A stretch of DNA of 58,177 nucleotides from Cyanophora paradoxa (Eukaryota > Glaucocystophyceae > Cyanophorales > Cyanophoraceae): contig QPMI01000480.1 in NCBI GenBank assembly GCA_004431415.1, forward strand, positions 1 to 58,177, written 5' to 3'. Of the stretch, positions 1 through 9,137 are shown piece after piece. The position numbers and the translations under genes are program-made. The notes below the pieces were generated by a model that worked only from the letters and a program-made list of their open reading frames with translations, did not search any database and had not been told where the DNA came from. Every line of letters starts with the position of its first letter. Positions within the stretch are counted from its first letter, which is position 1.

Positions 1-342
1 GAACGCTTCTTCTTGGCGAGTTGATCCTCACTGTAATAGATAAGAGGAAATGAGCAAGGAAATCAGAAGGCACATGGAAAGTGTAAGATCCATAGGTGAT
101 TTCAAGTCGAGAGACAAGAGCACCAACTGGGCGAACGTATCCATGCGAACAAGGTCGGTATCACCAGCAAAAGTAATGGCTGGAAGGTCAAACGCAAGTT
201 CGAGTTTTCCACAGAAATTGTAGCGAGGAAGCTTGAAACTAATGCGATTTCCAGCATTATTCTCGAAAGTGTTGCTTGGGTTCACAACAACAAGAACTGG
301 CTTCGACTTGGATTCAAGACCAAGCATGAGAGAGTTGTCCAA
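1..342 (-). CDS. Partial major-capsid-like protein of an integrated polinton-like virus, frameshifted and cut by the window edge
   Basis: The minus strand reads an N-terminal segment containing the pieces SFKLPRYNFCGKLELAFDLP and LVRMDTFAQLV. Near position 120 the sensible reading moves to another frame (SRLEITYGSYTFHVPSDFLA) and runs off the left edge. Short hydrophobic strands around RYNF and LEITYG, and the position directly downstream of a penton-like gene on the same strand, fit the N-terminal part of a double-jelly-roll major capsid protein of polinton-like viruses. That family assignment is inferred from pattern and gene order, not from a search. The first clear ATG is at 327; a TTG lies at 342. 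The frame change may be decay of an endogenous viral copy or a base-calling indel. Base composition is AT-rich, unlike the GC-rich DNA beyond 4.1 kb. Confidence 0.45.
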
Positions 343-487
343 GAGAACGCCTTGGCTTCTTCCGGGTTGTTAGAGCTTCTTTCAGAGAAAGACGTTGGAG
401 GTCGAAGTAATATCCATGATTATCTCTTTTATTATACTGCAACATAAAAATTCACCAATGATCCTTGATTTTACGCAAAACTCGCAA

Positions 488-1476
488 TTACAGGATAAGA
501 TGGATGGGTTCCGCCATCCTCCTCTTGAAGTATTCATACACAGGATCACCAGCAGGTTCATCACCATATCGAATTTCGAAGGTGAGGTGCACAGGTTGAC
601 CTTCGAAATCAATTGGTTCATTAATTGCATTCACAATGTCAACCGAAAATGTGGAGAGTCCCAGATTCTTGTTATAGTATTTATAAATCGGATGGGCTTC
701 TGTCGAATTATAAACGACATGCTCACCTAATCTTTATCAGGAACCACGATTTTGTGGAAATATCCAGTGAGGAGACCATCACCACATTGCACAAGATCAC
801 CAAGCTCTTTTACTCTCACAAATAGGACACTATCCCTGGTCTTCTCGGGTTCAAATGAAGATATAATACCATGCACCATCGACCCAGTGAAGATACCATC
901 AGTAAGAGTATTATAAACCTGAGATTGGATTGGTGTGTTACCATATCTTCCAGGATCAAGACCAAGCAGTCGAGCAGAACTCAAAAACCTCTGAATCTGT
1001 GCCTGGGTTGGGTTAATTGCGGTTGAGAAAGCCAGGTAAAACGGTATGGTGGAATGAATATTACTCGTTTCAGTGTATCATCCCATTTGCAACGATAGCT
1101 ACTGCTGGTTCTCTCAATGCAAGTTTGGAGTTAATTACATTCACCAGTTGTTGGTGGTTTTGAATGGGTGTGCTGCGACTTATCACAATGTGTTTCCATG
1201 ATTCATAATCGGCAGCAGGTCGATCAGTTGGAATACCAGTGCTTCCTGCACCTTGGTAATATTCAGACCAATAAAGGTAGATGCATTATCTATTGTCACA
1301 TCTCCTGGTTTGGTTTCACCACTCACCATGGGAATGCTGTTATAGAATTCTGCTGAGACCAGTCTCACTGCTCTTACAAATTCATATGTGCTGGGGAGGC
1401 GAGCAATAAAACTCGAAGTAGGTCCATCTCCCGAAATTGTATTGAAAGAGCTCACTTCGATGTAATCCACAGGCAT
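488..1476 (-). CDS. Minor capsid (penton)-like protein, PLV type, several frameshifts
   Basis: Starts at ATG 1476 (MPVDYIEVSSFNTISGDG...), with SSFIARLPSTYEFVRAVRLV and AEFYNSIP. The coherent protein must change frame near 1190, near 1070 and at about 729; from there it reads STEAHPIYKYYNKNLGLSTF and FEIRYGDEPAGDPVYEYFKR to a TAA at 488-490. The N-terminal pattern (SSF..., then a hydrophobic strand, then AEFYNSIP) and the C-terminal strand plus acidic turn resemble the minor capsid/penton proteins of polinton-like viruses and some NCLDVs; this is pattern recognition only. It faces a second, similar gene across a 28-bp gap, so the pair looks like divergent paralogues. Frame changes may be pseudogenisation or sequencing indels; no internal stop other than those caused by frame shifts is needed. 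Confidence 0.55.
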
Positions 1477-1504
1477 CTTCTTTTATCTATAAACATATAT
1501 TAAA
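1477..1504. promoter_or_regulatory. Short AT-rich divergent promoter region between the two penton-like genes
   Basis: Only 28 bases separate the two divergent ATG codons. The gap is almost pure A/T and contains TATAAACATATATTA, a TATA-like stretch readable in both directions. A shared bidirectional promoter is inferred from geometry and composition only. Confidence 0.35.
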
Positions 1505-2430
1505 ATGATTCGGCTGGTCAATATAGATAGCAGAGACCGATCAGATGGACAAATAGAAAACTCCTACAAAGTTTCACTCACAACCCCAGTGACTAAACCA
1601 AGAGAATGTCGAGTTTTGTATGCAGAAATCCCCAACAGCATCTATAACTCCATTGGAACAGACCACCTTCTTGTCAGATTCTACTACCAAGGCATCTCTG
1701 AAACCAAGCAGGTCTTCCTTCTCCCAGTGGTTACATAAATCAAGGTCATTTCGGGGTCACCACTCCATATAATTATGGTCTGAATTTCACCTTTACTGGG
1801 AGCAACAATCTCACATATGCATTCAAGGTCTACTACAACCCTACCTCCTACAATTGGAGTTTTACAGTAATGTTCAATTCGAGATGGTAGCATCTACACA
1901 GAGATTGGGTAAACTTCTTGGTGTGAGTTCAGTGGAGTGGGTGGCTTCCACTGAACAGATTTACGATTTCCCAGAGTCTGCAAGGTCTTTATATGCCCCC
2001 GAGAATTTCCTTTATTTCGCAGGAATACCAATCACCCAAACCATCCCAATGGGGAATCACATTCACAGGATATGAATTCGAGGCATCTCGCTTAAACTAC
2101 AAGTTAGAAGCTTCCAAGATGACAGATATGAATGCAGAACAGTATTTATACATGCACATTAAAGAACTCTCCCATTTGCTACAAACCACAATATGTCCCA
2201 CAATCTCAACCACAGAATCAAGGGCGATTCTCAGATTGCAATTAAGTAAAGATATTGGACAGTATGTTTATCACAGTGGAGAGCACAGTGAATACATAAA
2301 AATAACCGATCGAAACCTTGTGATTAGAGAGTTAACAGTTGAGTTTCGCGATTATTATGGTGATCTTGTAGATATGAATGGAATTGACAACTCATTCCAG
2401 TTGGAGTTCTTGGCTATTGGTAATGATTAA
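1505..2430 (+). CDS. Second minor capsid (penton)-like protein, PLV type, frameshifted
   Basis: Starts at ATG 1505 with MIRLVNIDSRDRSDG, then YKVSLTTPVTKPRECRVLYA and EIPNSIYNSIG. The SRDR start followed by a beta strand and an EIPNSIYN-type segment is typical of minor capsid proteins in algal PLVs and giant viruses (known family pattern; assignment is mine). The protein continues in other frames after about 1730 (GHFGVTTPYNYGLNFTFTG), after about 1900 (KLLGVSSVEWVASTEQIYDF) and after about 2030 (WGITFTGYEFEASRLNYKLE), ending at 2430 with FRDYYGDLVDMNGIDNSFQL and FLAIGND. Three or so single-base shifts are required. Overall length (about 300 residues) and layout match its divergent neighbour. 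It lies on the same AT-rich island as the capsid fragment at the left edge. Confidence 0.6.
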
Positions 2431-2471
2431 ACCGATCCTGATAGAAGAACTCCCCATCTGTCTCGAAAATA

Positions 2472-2738
2472 TTAAGAATGGGACTCTTCGATCTTCTGTA
2501 TACCATCGGCGAATTGTCTTATCCCATTTAGCACCATTCTTTTCAAGAATCTACAAAGAGTTGATCTCCTTGTAATTCGCAATCCCATCTCTTGAAAGAT
2601 CTCATAATGATCTTGTATTCTTTTCACAATCAAGATGTAAGTCCCATGGAAATTGTGATATTGCTGGTTAATCGGCATGTTTCCTTTACAGCATGATGGA
2701 AATCGTTTGTCATTTTTGGCGAAACGAGAGTATCTCAT
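2472..2738 (-). CDS. Small hypothetical ORF in the viral island
   Basis: An 88-codon open frame, intact from ATG 2738 to a stop at 2472, with mixed composition (KRFPSCCKGNMPINQQYHNF, then a basic C-terminal half with RITRRSTLCRFLKRM). It converges tail-to-tail with the penton-like gene ending at 2430. In AT-rich DNA an ORF of this length is more meaningful than in the GC-rich part, but I recognise no family. It contains two adjacent cysteines and a His-Asn-Phe-His stretch that might bind metal; this is speculation. It could be chance. Confidence 0.3.
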   Translation of the reverse strand: MRYSRFAKNDKRFPSCCKGNMPINQQYHNFHGTYILIVKRIQDHYEIFQEMGLRITRRSTLCRFLKRMVLNGIRQFADGIQKIEESHS

Positions 2739-2847
2739 GAGATAGATGAGAGAATAACAGGTGTGTTTTCAGGTTGGAGAAATCGGAGAAACATAGAGTA
2801 TTGCGATTTCCGAGTTAGTTGACACTGAGAAATTCAGAATTTCAGAT

Positions 2848-3340
2848 GGTCTTACTGAAAATGGTCAGATAATCGGGTGTGACACCTATTTAATTGACTG
2901 TGACGCCTCTTTAATTGACTGTGACGCCTGTGACGCCTGTGACGCCTACTTTCAAACTTTTTAAAATTTTCAAAAATGACAGACTTCTTAAAACAGCCGT
3001 CACAGCCGTCACAGGCGTCACACCCAATTAAAAATGGAATCTCTTTCTCTTACTGAGATATTCAAAAATATATTCTTGTCTTACTGAAATCCGTATTGTG
3101 ACACCTCTGACACCTACAAAACACTATCCATTAATCCACCTTTCCGAAAATGCGAAGTTGTCTTACTGGAAATGGTCTGCAATTTCGCTGTGACACCTAA
3201 ATTAATTGAGTGTGACGCCTGTGACGCCTGTGACGCCTACTTTCAAACTTTTTAAAATTTTCAAAAATGACAGACTTCTGAAAACAGGCGTCACAGCCGT
3301 CACAGGCGTCACAGACATTCTGCCCCCCTTACTACTCTTC
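2848..3340. repeat. Duplicated module with GTGACGCC / GGCGTCAC inverted arrays
   Basis: Two copies (about 2848-3024 and 3158-3314) start with a TCTTACTG..AATGGTC stretch, carry tandem TGTGACGCC words, an AT-rich core (CTTTTTAAAATTTTCAAAAA) and then tandem GGCGTCACA/GCCGTCACA words in inverse orientation. Each copy can fold back on itself over the AT-rich core. No gene overlaps. Placed between viral genes and further repeats, it may be a regulatory or replication-associated repeat of the viral element; function is inferred only. Confidence 0.7.
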
Positions 3341-3424
3341 TCAAAAACAGAAATATATCTTACTGAATATCATTTGAATACTATCTGTCACACTTGATTT
3401 CATTTATTCTGTTTTATAGAACAT

Positions 3425-3690
3425 CTGCAATCTAATCGATTGATCAATTGGAGACCATGCAACTCTGTGACACTTTTTCGGTGCAAAAATGTAAATCCGC
3501 AATCTCATCGATTGTTTAATTGGACGTGATGCAGTTCCGATATATTCCAATAGAAAATCGCGCAATCTCTTCAATTGTTTAATTGGACATAATGCAACTC
3601 TGTGACACTTTTTCGGTGCAAAAATGTAAATCCGCAATTCCATCGATTGTTTAATTGGACATGATGCAACTCTGTGACACTTTTTGCGTT
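3425..3690. repeat. About four diverged ~70-bp direct repeats
   Basis: The block CGCAATCT..TCGATTG..TTAATTGGA..TGATGCAACT followed by CTGTGACACTTTTTCGGTGC recurs at about 3425, 3496, 3553 and 3635, with one copy diverged in its second half. The units sit in the AT-rich island just before an AT-rich spacer. No coding potential is apparent. Confidence 0.7.
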
Positions 3691-4007
3691 TTTCGATACA
3701 GAATGGGCGGTGGTCTACTTCAATACCAGAGAGATATATCGAGTTTATGCGAATTTATGCGAATTTATGCGAATTAATCGCGATTATATCGTTCTTTAAG
3801 TAGTTTAATGTTAATCAATCGAAGTTATATATGTAATCGACAAAGAACATAATCTATCGATATAATATCGATTGAATCAATCGTGAATATGCATTAAATT
3901 AAACGCGTTTATCATTTTTAATACAAAGTTTGCATTAATTTATACAAAGTTTGCATAAAAAGTTAAAGAAATTAATCGATAAATATGTATTTTAGTAGTT
4001 AAATTAA
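3691..4007. other. AT-rich spacer, no gene seen
   Basis: Very AT-rich DNA with a short run of 10-bp repeats (TTTATGCGAA three times at about 3744-3775), many TCGATTAATCGAT-like palindromes, and two near-identical ACAAAGTTTGCAT words near 3925-3958. No ORF or RNA gene is visible. Confidence 0.6.
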
Positions 4008-4100
4008 CACATATTGAAAAACGAATTTAAATCCAGAGTGAATCGAGATCGCGAAGCGATCGAGATGAACGAGGGATTTAAATTCGTTTTTCAATATGTG
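4008..4100. repeat. Perfect 27-bp-arm inverted repeat (hairpin) at the viral island boundary
   Basis: Left arm 4008-4034 begins CACATATTGAAAAACG and right arm 4074-4100 ends CGTTTTTCAATATGTG; all 27 bases pair. The 39-base loop contains a second small foldback (ATCGC-GAA-GCGAT). The structure lies exactly where AT-rich sequence gives way to GC-rich host-like DNA, so it may be the terminus or integration scar of the viral element. Confidence 0.8.
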
Positions 4101-4255
4101 TGAAGAGCACCAAATGCGCACGAGACGATATTCGCGTCCAGCAGACTATACATGTATGCCAGGTGATCCGAGCTCGAGGGGATGCTCAGATCTGAGCACT
4201 GCAGCTGCAATTTACAAATTTAAACCCTGCCCCGGGGGCTCAAAATTCGGATCTA

Positions 4256-4302
4256 ATTACAAGCAGGGGGGCAAGCCCCCCCGCACCCCCCCATTTAATA
4301 AT
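4256..4302. repeat. Short dispersed repeat with GGGGGCAAGCCCCC foldback, copy 1
   Basis: Contains ACAAGCAGGGGGGCAAGCC followed by CCCCGCACCCCCCCATTTA. A nearly identical copy lies at 47428-47466, differing in homopolymer lengths. The core can fold as a G/C hairpin. It is probably a genome-wide dispersed element. Confidence 0.6.
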
Positions 4303-5905
4303 TCCAGCTGCAGTCTGAGTCTCTGTCTGTGCGTGAAATTAAACATGCATGAATTTGAAACGCGATACATACCCGTACTCGCAGTATCTCAGAAAAAATG
4401 CCAGATCTAGACTTCGAATTCAGGGCACTGCGCATGCGGTCTTTCTTTGTCTTCAAATTTAAATAGCCTCGCTACTTCGATTTCATCAGTAATAGGCGGG
4501 CGCCTCGAGCCTTAAGCTTCGAAATATTCGCTGCTTCCGCTAGCTATAGCCGAGCGCTGCGTTGGCTTCGCCTGCTGATGTGCTCCTTCAAGACAAGCGC
4601 CTATGCTAGCGCTAGCCACGTACGTGTGTACAGACGCTATCTATGCAGCAGGAGCAGTGCGTACACGGTTGCTGAGCCTCTCGGAGCGCAACGTTCATGA
4701 CAGCTGCAGCTGCGCTTCTGCAGCCTGCCAGGCTGCGCATGTCGTATACGTAGTGCGGGCTGTAGCTGCGTTAACTTAAGCTTTTTAAGCCTGCTTATAA
4801 AGCCTACATCAGCAGTATACGTACTAGTCCAGCGCTAGCTGCATGCAGACTGCAGTCACGGTGTGTTTCCGTTACTTTCCGTTACTAGTATCCGCCATTT
4901 TCCGTTACTTTCAAAAAAGTTCCGTTATCCGCGGATAAGCCATGGCCACCACGTAGTTTCCGTTTGCAAACGATGTCAAACTTGAAAAATCTAGCGTTTT
5001 GGGGAACGACGTCATTTTGGGTAACTACGTTCGTCGATCGATATCCACGTACGCCGCGGCCCGCGGACGAGTCGACGTCGACGTCGACATTAACTTAGTA
5101 AATCTAGCGTTTTGTGGAGATTTGAATTCGCGAGTCGCGAGCTCGAGTCGCGACGTCGACTCGCCGTGGTCTGTGGTCCGCGGCCGATTCGAACTTAGTA
5201 TGCCACCTAGGCCTGCAGGCTGCAGCTGGCATGCAGCTGCAGCAGCTAGTGGCTGCGGCAGCTGTCGGGGTGAGTCGGGTCTACGCCGATATCGATGTCG
5301 ACACTCGACGTGTTCGCACATGAGGGTTCATATTGGGTGCGACAAAACGGGGAACTGAATCGAGACTGCAAGCTCAGCCGGCCGTGTTAACCCGATTTTT
5401 TTCGAAAGTGTCCGCTTGCGTCTTAAGTAATAAGTTATAACTTAGTATAAAGCCTTCTCGACCTCAGTTTCACGTTGGTTTGTGTCGAAGATGTCTTTAA
5501 AATTTGCAGGTTTATTTGCAGTGATTTCACTCCCTTAGACAGCCTGTGTCGCGGGCGAAATATGTATTAATCTTAGGCGGCTGCAGCCTTAGAGAATTTA
5601 CCGTTCGTAGAGATCCGGGTTCGCCTTAGCGTACTTAGAGTTTCGGATTCGAATCCGGGGGCTCGCTTTTCATATGTCTGAGCTGCCTGATCAGATCATA
5701 CGATTTGGTCATGAGAGCTTCTTCTGTCGTACTGCTGTCTATCTGGTTTGCTTCTCCTCTCTTCTCGATCTACTGGTATCTCGCGCCCTGTGTCTTTCCT
5801 TGCTTATTGTCGATTTTGGCTCTTTGTCTTGTCTTTCTTCGTGCTCTTGTCTTAGTTCCTTCGCTTTTGTCTTTGTGCCCCCTGGGCAGCCCCCGCAGTG
5901 CTGGT

Positions 5906-5932
5906 GTCTAGAGACTGTGGCCGGTAATTCAC
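5906..5932. repeat. 27-bp exact dispersed repeat, copy 1
   Basis: The 27 bases starting GTCTAGAGACTGTGGCCGG are identical to 50527-50553, 44.6 kb away; both are followed by A-rich sequence. This suggests the end of a dispersed element. Confidence 0.6.
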
Positions 5933-6110
5933 CAAAACAAATATTTAATGTTTATCAAGAGTTCTTCAGATCAGATCTACGAGTGCTGTCTTACTAAGTT
6001 ACCTGCATCACGCTCGGGCCGGTCTTGCACTCACTGCAGGTCAGAGTCACTCTATATAAACCTGTTGTCTAGAATATATAATCCCGTGCCCCTAGGGCTG
6101 CCAGTAGGGC

Positions 6111-7400
6111 ATGTACCAGAATGGCCGGGGATTTCTAGCTCAACCGTTGAACACCGCAACTTGGCAAGTCGGATCGGACCGTCAAGAAAGCCTTTTCCCC
6201 TCAAGTCGGACCGTCAAGACGATCGCGACTGATTATGACCAGAGTTCGAAATGCCTTCGAATTCACATGCGCGGACCGTCAATTCGGCGTCAAGTTGCCG
6301 ACGACTTGCAAGTTGCAATGGCAAATTGCCGACGAATTCGAAGTTGCCGTCAACCCGGTTGAACCGCCGCTGGGCCGCGGCCGCGGACCGTCGCGGCCCG
6401 CGGGCCGCCGCCGGCCGCCCGGCGGGGCCGGCGCCGGTCCGGCGGCTCGACAGTGACTCGACACGCAAAATATAGACACGCACCGTGCACGTGACGCACG
6501 GCGCACCGTGACGCACGCCGTTTCCCGTGCCACCCCTACCTCCGGTAGCTATCATAGTTTAGCCTACAGACTACAGTTACTATCAGTTCGGGCCCTAGGG
6601 CACCAGGCTGCCACCAGCCTGCCACCTGGGTGGGGGCCGTGGGGCCCGTGGCCCGTGGGGGATTTCTAGCTCATCTTTATATATAATTAGATGAGCCTCG
6701 ATCCCTCCTGATCAATCGCACGTCGGACCGTCAAGAAAGTCGTTTTCCCTCAAGTCGGACCGTCAAGCCTTTGAAGACGATCGCGACTGATTATGACCGG
6801 ACATGCGCGGACCGTCAATTCGGCGTCAACTTCAATTGGCAAGTTGCCGACGACTTGCAATATATTAATGGCAAATTGCCGACGAATTCGCCGTACGTAC
6901 ATATACGCGTCAACGCGGTTGAACCCGCCGCTGGCCGTGGGCCGCGGCCGCGGACCGTCATCATCGGCGTCACTGACTCTGACACTCAGTGAGTCATGAT
7001 CAGCTTTTGAGGCGGCAATGAGGCCTAGGCCGCCGCCGCGGCCCGCGGGCCGCGGGCCGCCGCCGGATCCCAAGTTGCCCCCAACTTGCAACGGCCCCCA
7101 AGGGAATTCGCGATCGGATACACTAAATTGCTCAGGATAATGATGCTTATCTTGGCGGTCCATGGCAGTGACGGCACTCGATCCATGCTCTACGATTGAT
7201 ATACAGTTGCTGTTCCGAAGTTCAACGGTTCTGAGATCTAGATTCTAGACGTCGAGTCCGACGGTCGTCGTCGACTCGTCGACTAACTTAAGCTTGAAGG
7301 AGTCACTGTGAGTCACTTAGAGTCACTTGACTGACGCCGGTGGTCCGGCCGCCGGCGGTTAAAAAACGTTGCCGGTCCGCGGACCGGTACCGTCCGCCCC
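6111..7400. repeat. GGACCGTC-rich dispersed repeat, two adjacent diverged copies
   Basis: Two copies, about 6170-6400 and 6720-6965, share GTCGGACCGTCAAGAAAG, CGATCGCGACTGATTATGAC, GCGCGGACCGTCAATTCGGC, AAGTTGCCGACGACTTGCAA and a terminal GCCGCGGCCGCGGACCGTC. Part of the same family recurs at about 16130-16200. All frames are low complexity, so I treat it as non-coding repetitive DNA. Confidence 0.65.
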
Positions 7401-7539
7401 CCAATGGGCCCCAAGTTGCCCCCTACGGTAGCTAGCACCTTCGGCTAAAATTCGCCGCTAAATAGATGACCGGTCGGAAGGGCACGTCACGTAGAACATT
7501 GATACATGTGCCGTGGTGTATCTATGCGACGTCCATTTT

Positions 7540-8245
7540 GCAAAAAAACAAGTTGCCCCCTACGTATACGGCCCCCAAGGGAATTCGGATACACTAAATT
7601 TCTCAGGATAAGGATGCTTATCTTGGCGGTCTATGGCACTCTATCCATGCTCTACGATTGATATATACACTCGCTGTTCTGACTCCTGAGATCCAGACGT
7701 CGAGTCGTCGACTCACTTAGAGTCACTTGACTGACTCAGTGACTTGAATAAGTCACTGGATCGCTCGAGCCTCATGGATATATTTCATGCATAGTACTAA
7801 CTCTAGATCTATTGTTTTAAACACCTCTTTAGAGTCAGTTGAATAGACGTCGACACGCAAAATATAGACACGTACGCCGTTTCGAAATTCGAATCCGCCA
7901 GCGGACCGCCGGCGCCGGTTCAAATCGGGCCCTGCCATGCCGCAGTGTGCACGTACCGGGTGTGCCCTGCACTGTCTGCACAGTGCGGCCACACATGTAC
8001 AAGGCTGCAGCTGCGTACACTTCTCGACCACGGTACCCGGTCCCTCCGGAGTCCGGACTCCGGATACCGCACGAGCTCTGATCGCGAGCCTTCTACCGCA
8101 GTACCCCGGCCCTCTCCTCCCGAGCCCGACGGTACCGGTCCCAGCGGGCCGCCCGGCCGGCGGTGGCTTGCCATCCCTGCAGCTGGTAGCGGTACAGCAG
8201 CCTCATCATCAGGACCCGCCGCCCGTGGATCAAGATCAGGACCCT

Positions 8246-8281
<36 letters not shown>

Positions 8282-8530
8282 GCCCCCGGGCCCCCGGCCT
8301 GCAGCTGCCCGCGCGCGGACATGTACACCCACCCGAACCCCCAGCGCGCGGATCTAGCTATGGATCCGGATCTGCGTCTGACCAGATTTGATCCAGGCTG
8401 TGGCACTGGCAGGGACTCTAAATTCGTGGGGCGGGGAATTCGAAGCTTAAGCGCAAGGGAGATCTAGATTGATCACGATCGAGGCCGACGTCGGCCGGGC
8501 CCCGGCCGCGGGCCGCGGCGCGATGTCGAC
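7540..8530. repeat. Large dispersed GC-rich element, copy A
   Basis: Shares an ordered series of blocks with 16200-17460: AGGATAAGGATGCTTATCTT, TGGATCGCTCGAGC, CGCCGTTTCGAAATTCGAAT, a CACGGTACCCGGTCCC stretch, CCTTCTACCGCAGTACCCC, CCCTGCAGCTGGTAGCGGTA, GGGGCGGGGAATTCGAAGCT and GATCGAGGCC. A shorter relative of the first block is at 7087-7165. It contains a 33-base C run. Colinearity over about 1 kb indicates one repeat family rather than genes. Confidence 0.7.
8247..8279. repeat. Poly-C tract of 33 bases
   Basis: An uninterrupted C run inside repeat copy A; copy B lacks it and has GC-rich sequence instead. Its exact length is likely unreliable. Confidence 0.8.
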
Positions 8531-9137
8531 TCTACACCAAAACGCGCGATCGAACGCTAGCTTCGCTTCAGTCTCAAGAGTCTCGATACATATCTGACTG
8601 ATATTGTATGCACACGATATCGATGTCTCACAATGCATTTGGGGGGCCGCTCTCAGCTTTAATTTACACCTATTGATACGGATTTACAATATTTAAAATC
8701 TATGAGATGACGATATAAATCGCCTGCTTATCCGAGCATGATTATATATATCGAAGTTCGAATTAATCTACAATAGAACCCTACGATAGAAGTCAGCCCA
8801 CTTGCAGCAATAAGTTACACTGACGAAAGTTACAACGTTATCGAATTTTCGAAGCCAATTAGGGGCTACTGAAAATTGCTGACATAGAACATAGAGTTAT
8901 TGAAGTAAGTTACAACGACCTTGGGGCTACTGAAAACCACTGATTCTGTAATACTGATTTTAAGCCGCAGCCGCTTAAAAGCCGCTGCAGCATCTAGCGA
9001 AACTTTAGGTAATGCTTGATAATTAAATAGTGGTTAAAACTAGAGCAGGAGATCTAGAGAGACCGATCCAGCATAAATATTAATACAGCGTCGAAAAGAT
9101 TACCGTAGCACTGAAAGCGATTCGATGATGATCGATA
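8531..9137. other. Intergenic spacer with short direct repeats, no gene seen
   Basis: AT-richer DNA downstream of the NHL-protein gene. It holds a duplicated segment containing AGTTACAACG and GGGGCTACTGAAAA (about 8828-8882 and 8910-8942). No ORF or RNA gene is apparent. Confidence 0.5.

Larger units (their letters stand above)
4101..6090. other. Gene-free, palindrome-rich host-like DNA
   Basis: No exon with convincing coding character was found. The stretch is exceptionally rich in 6-8 bp palindromes, for instance three tandem GTCGAC words near 5081-5098, GCAGCTGCAGC near 5231, and repeated CTAGC/GAGCTC words. Short low-complexity ORFs are present but have no recognisable content. Confidence 0.5.

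Noticed and set aside
2876-3320. CRISPR-like array
   Set aside because: Repeats are short tandem and inverted words without regular spacers; the context is eukaryotic/viral.
5590-5665. tRNA-like B-box (GGATTCGAATCCG) followed by a T run
   Set aside because: The T stem does not pair as in a tRNA and no acceptor stem or A box fits; probably one of many local palindromes.
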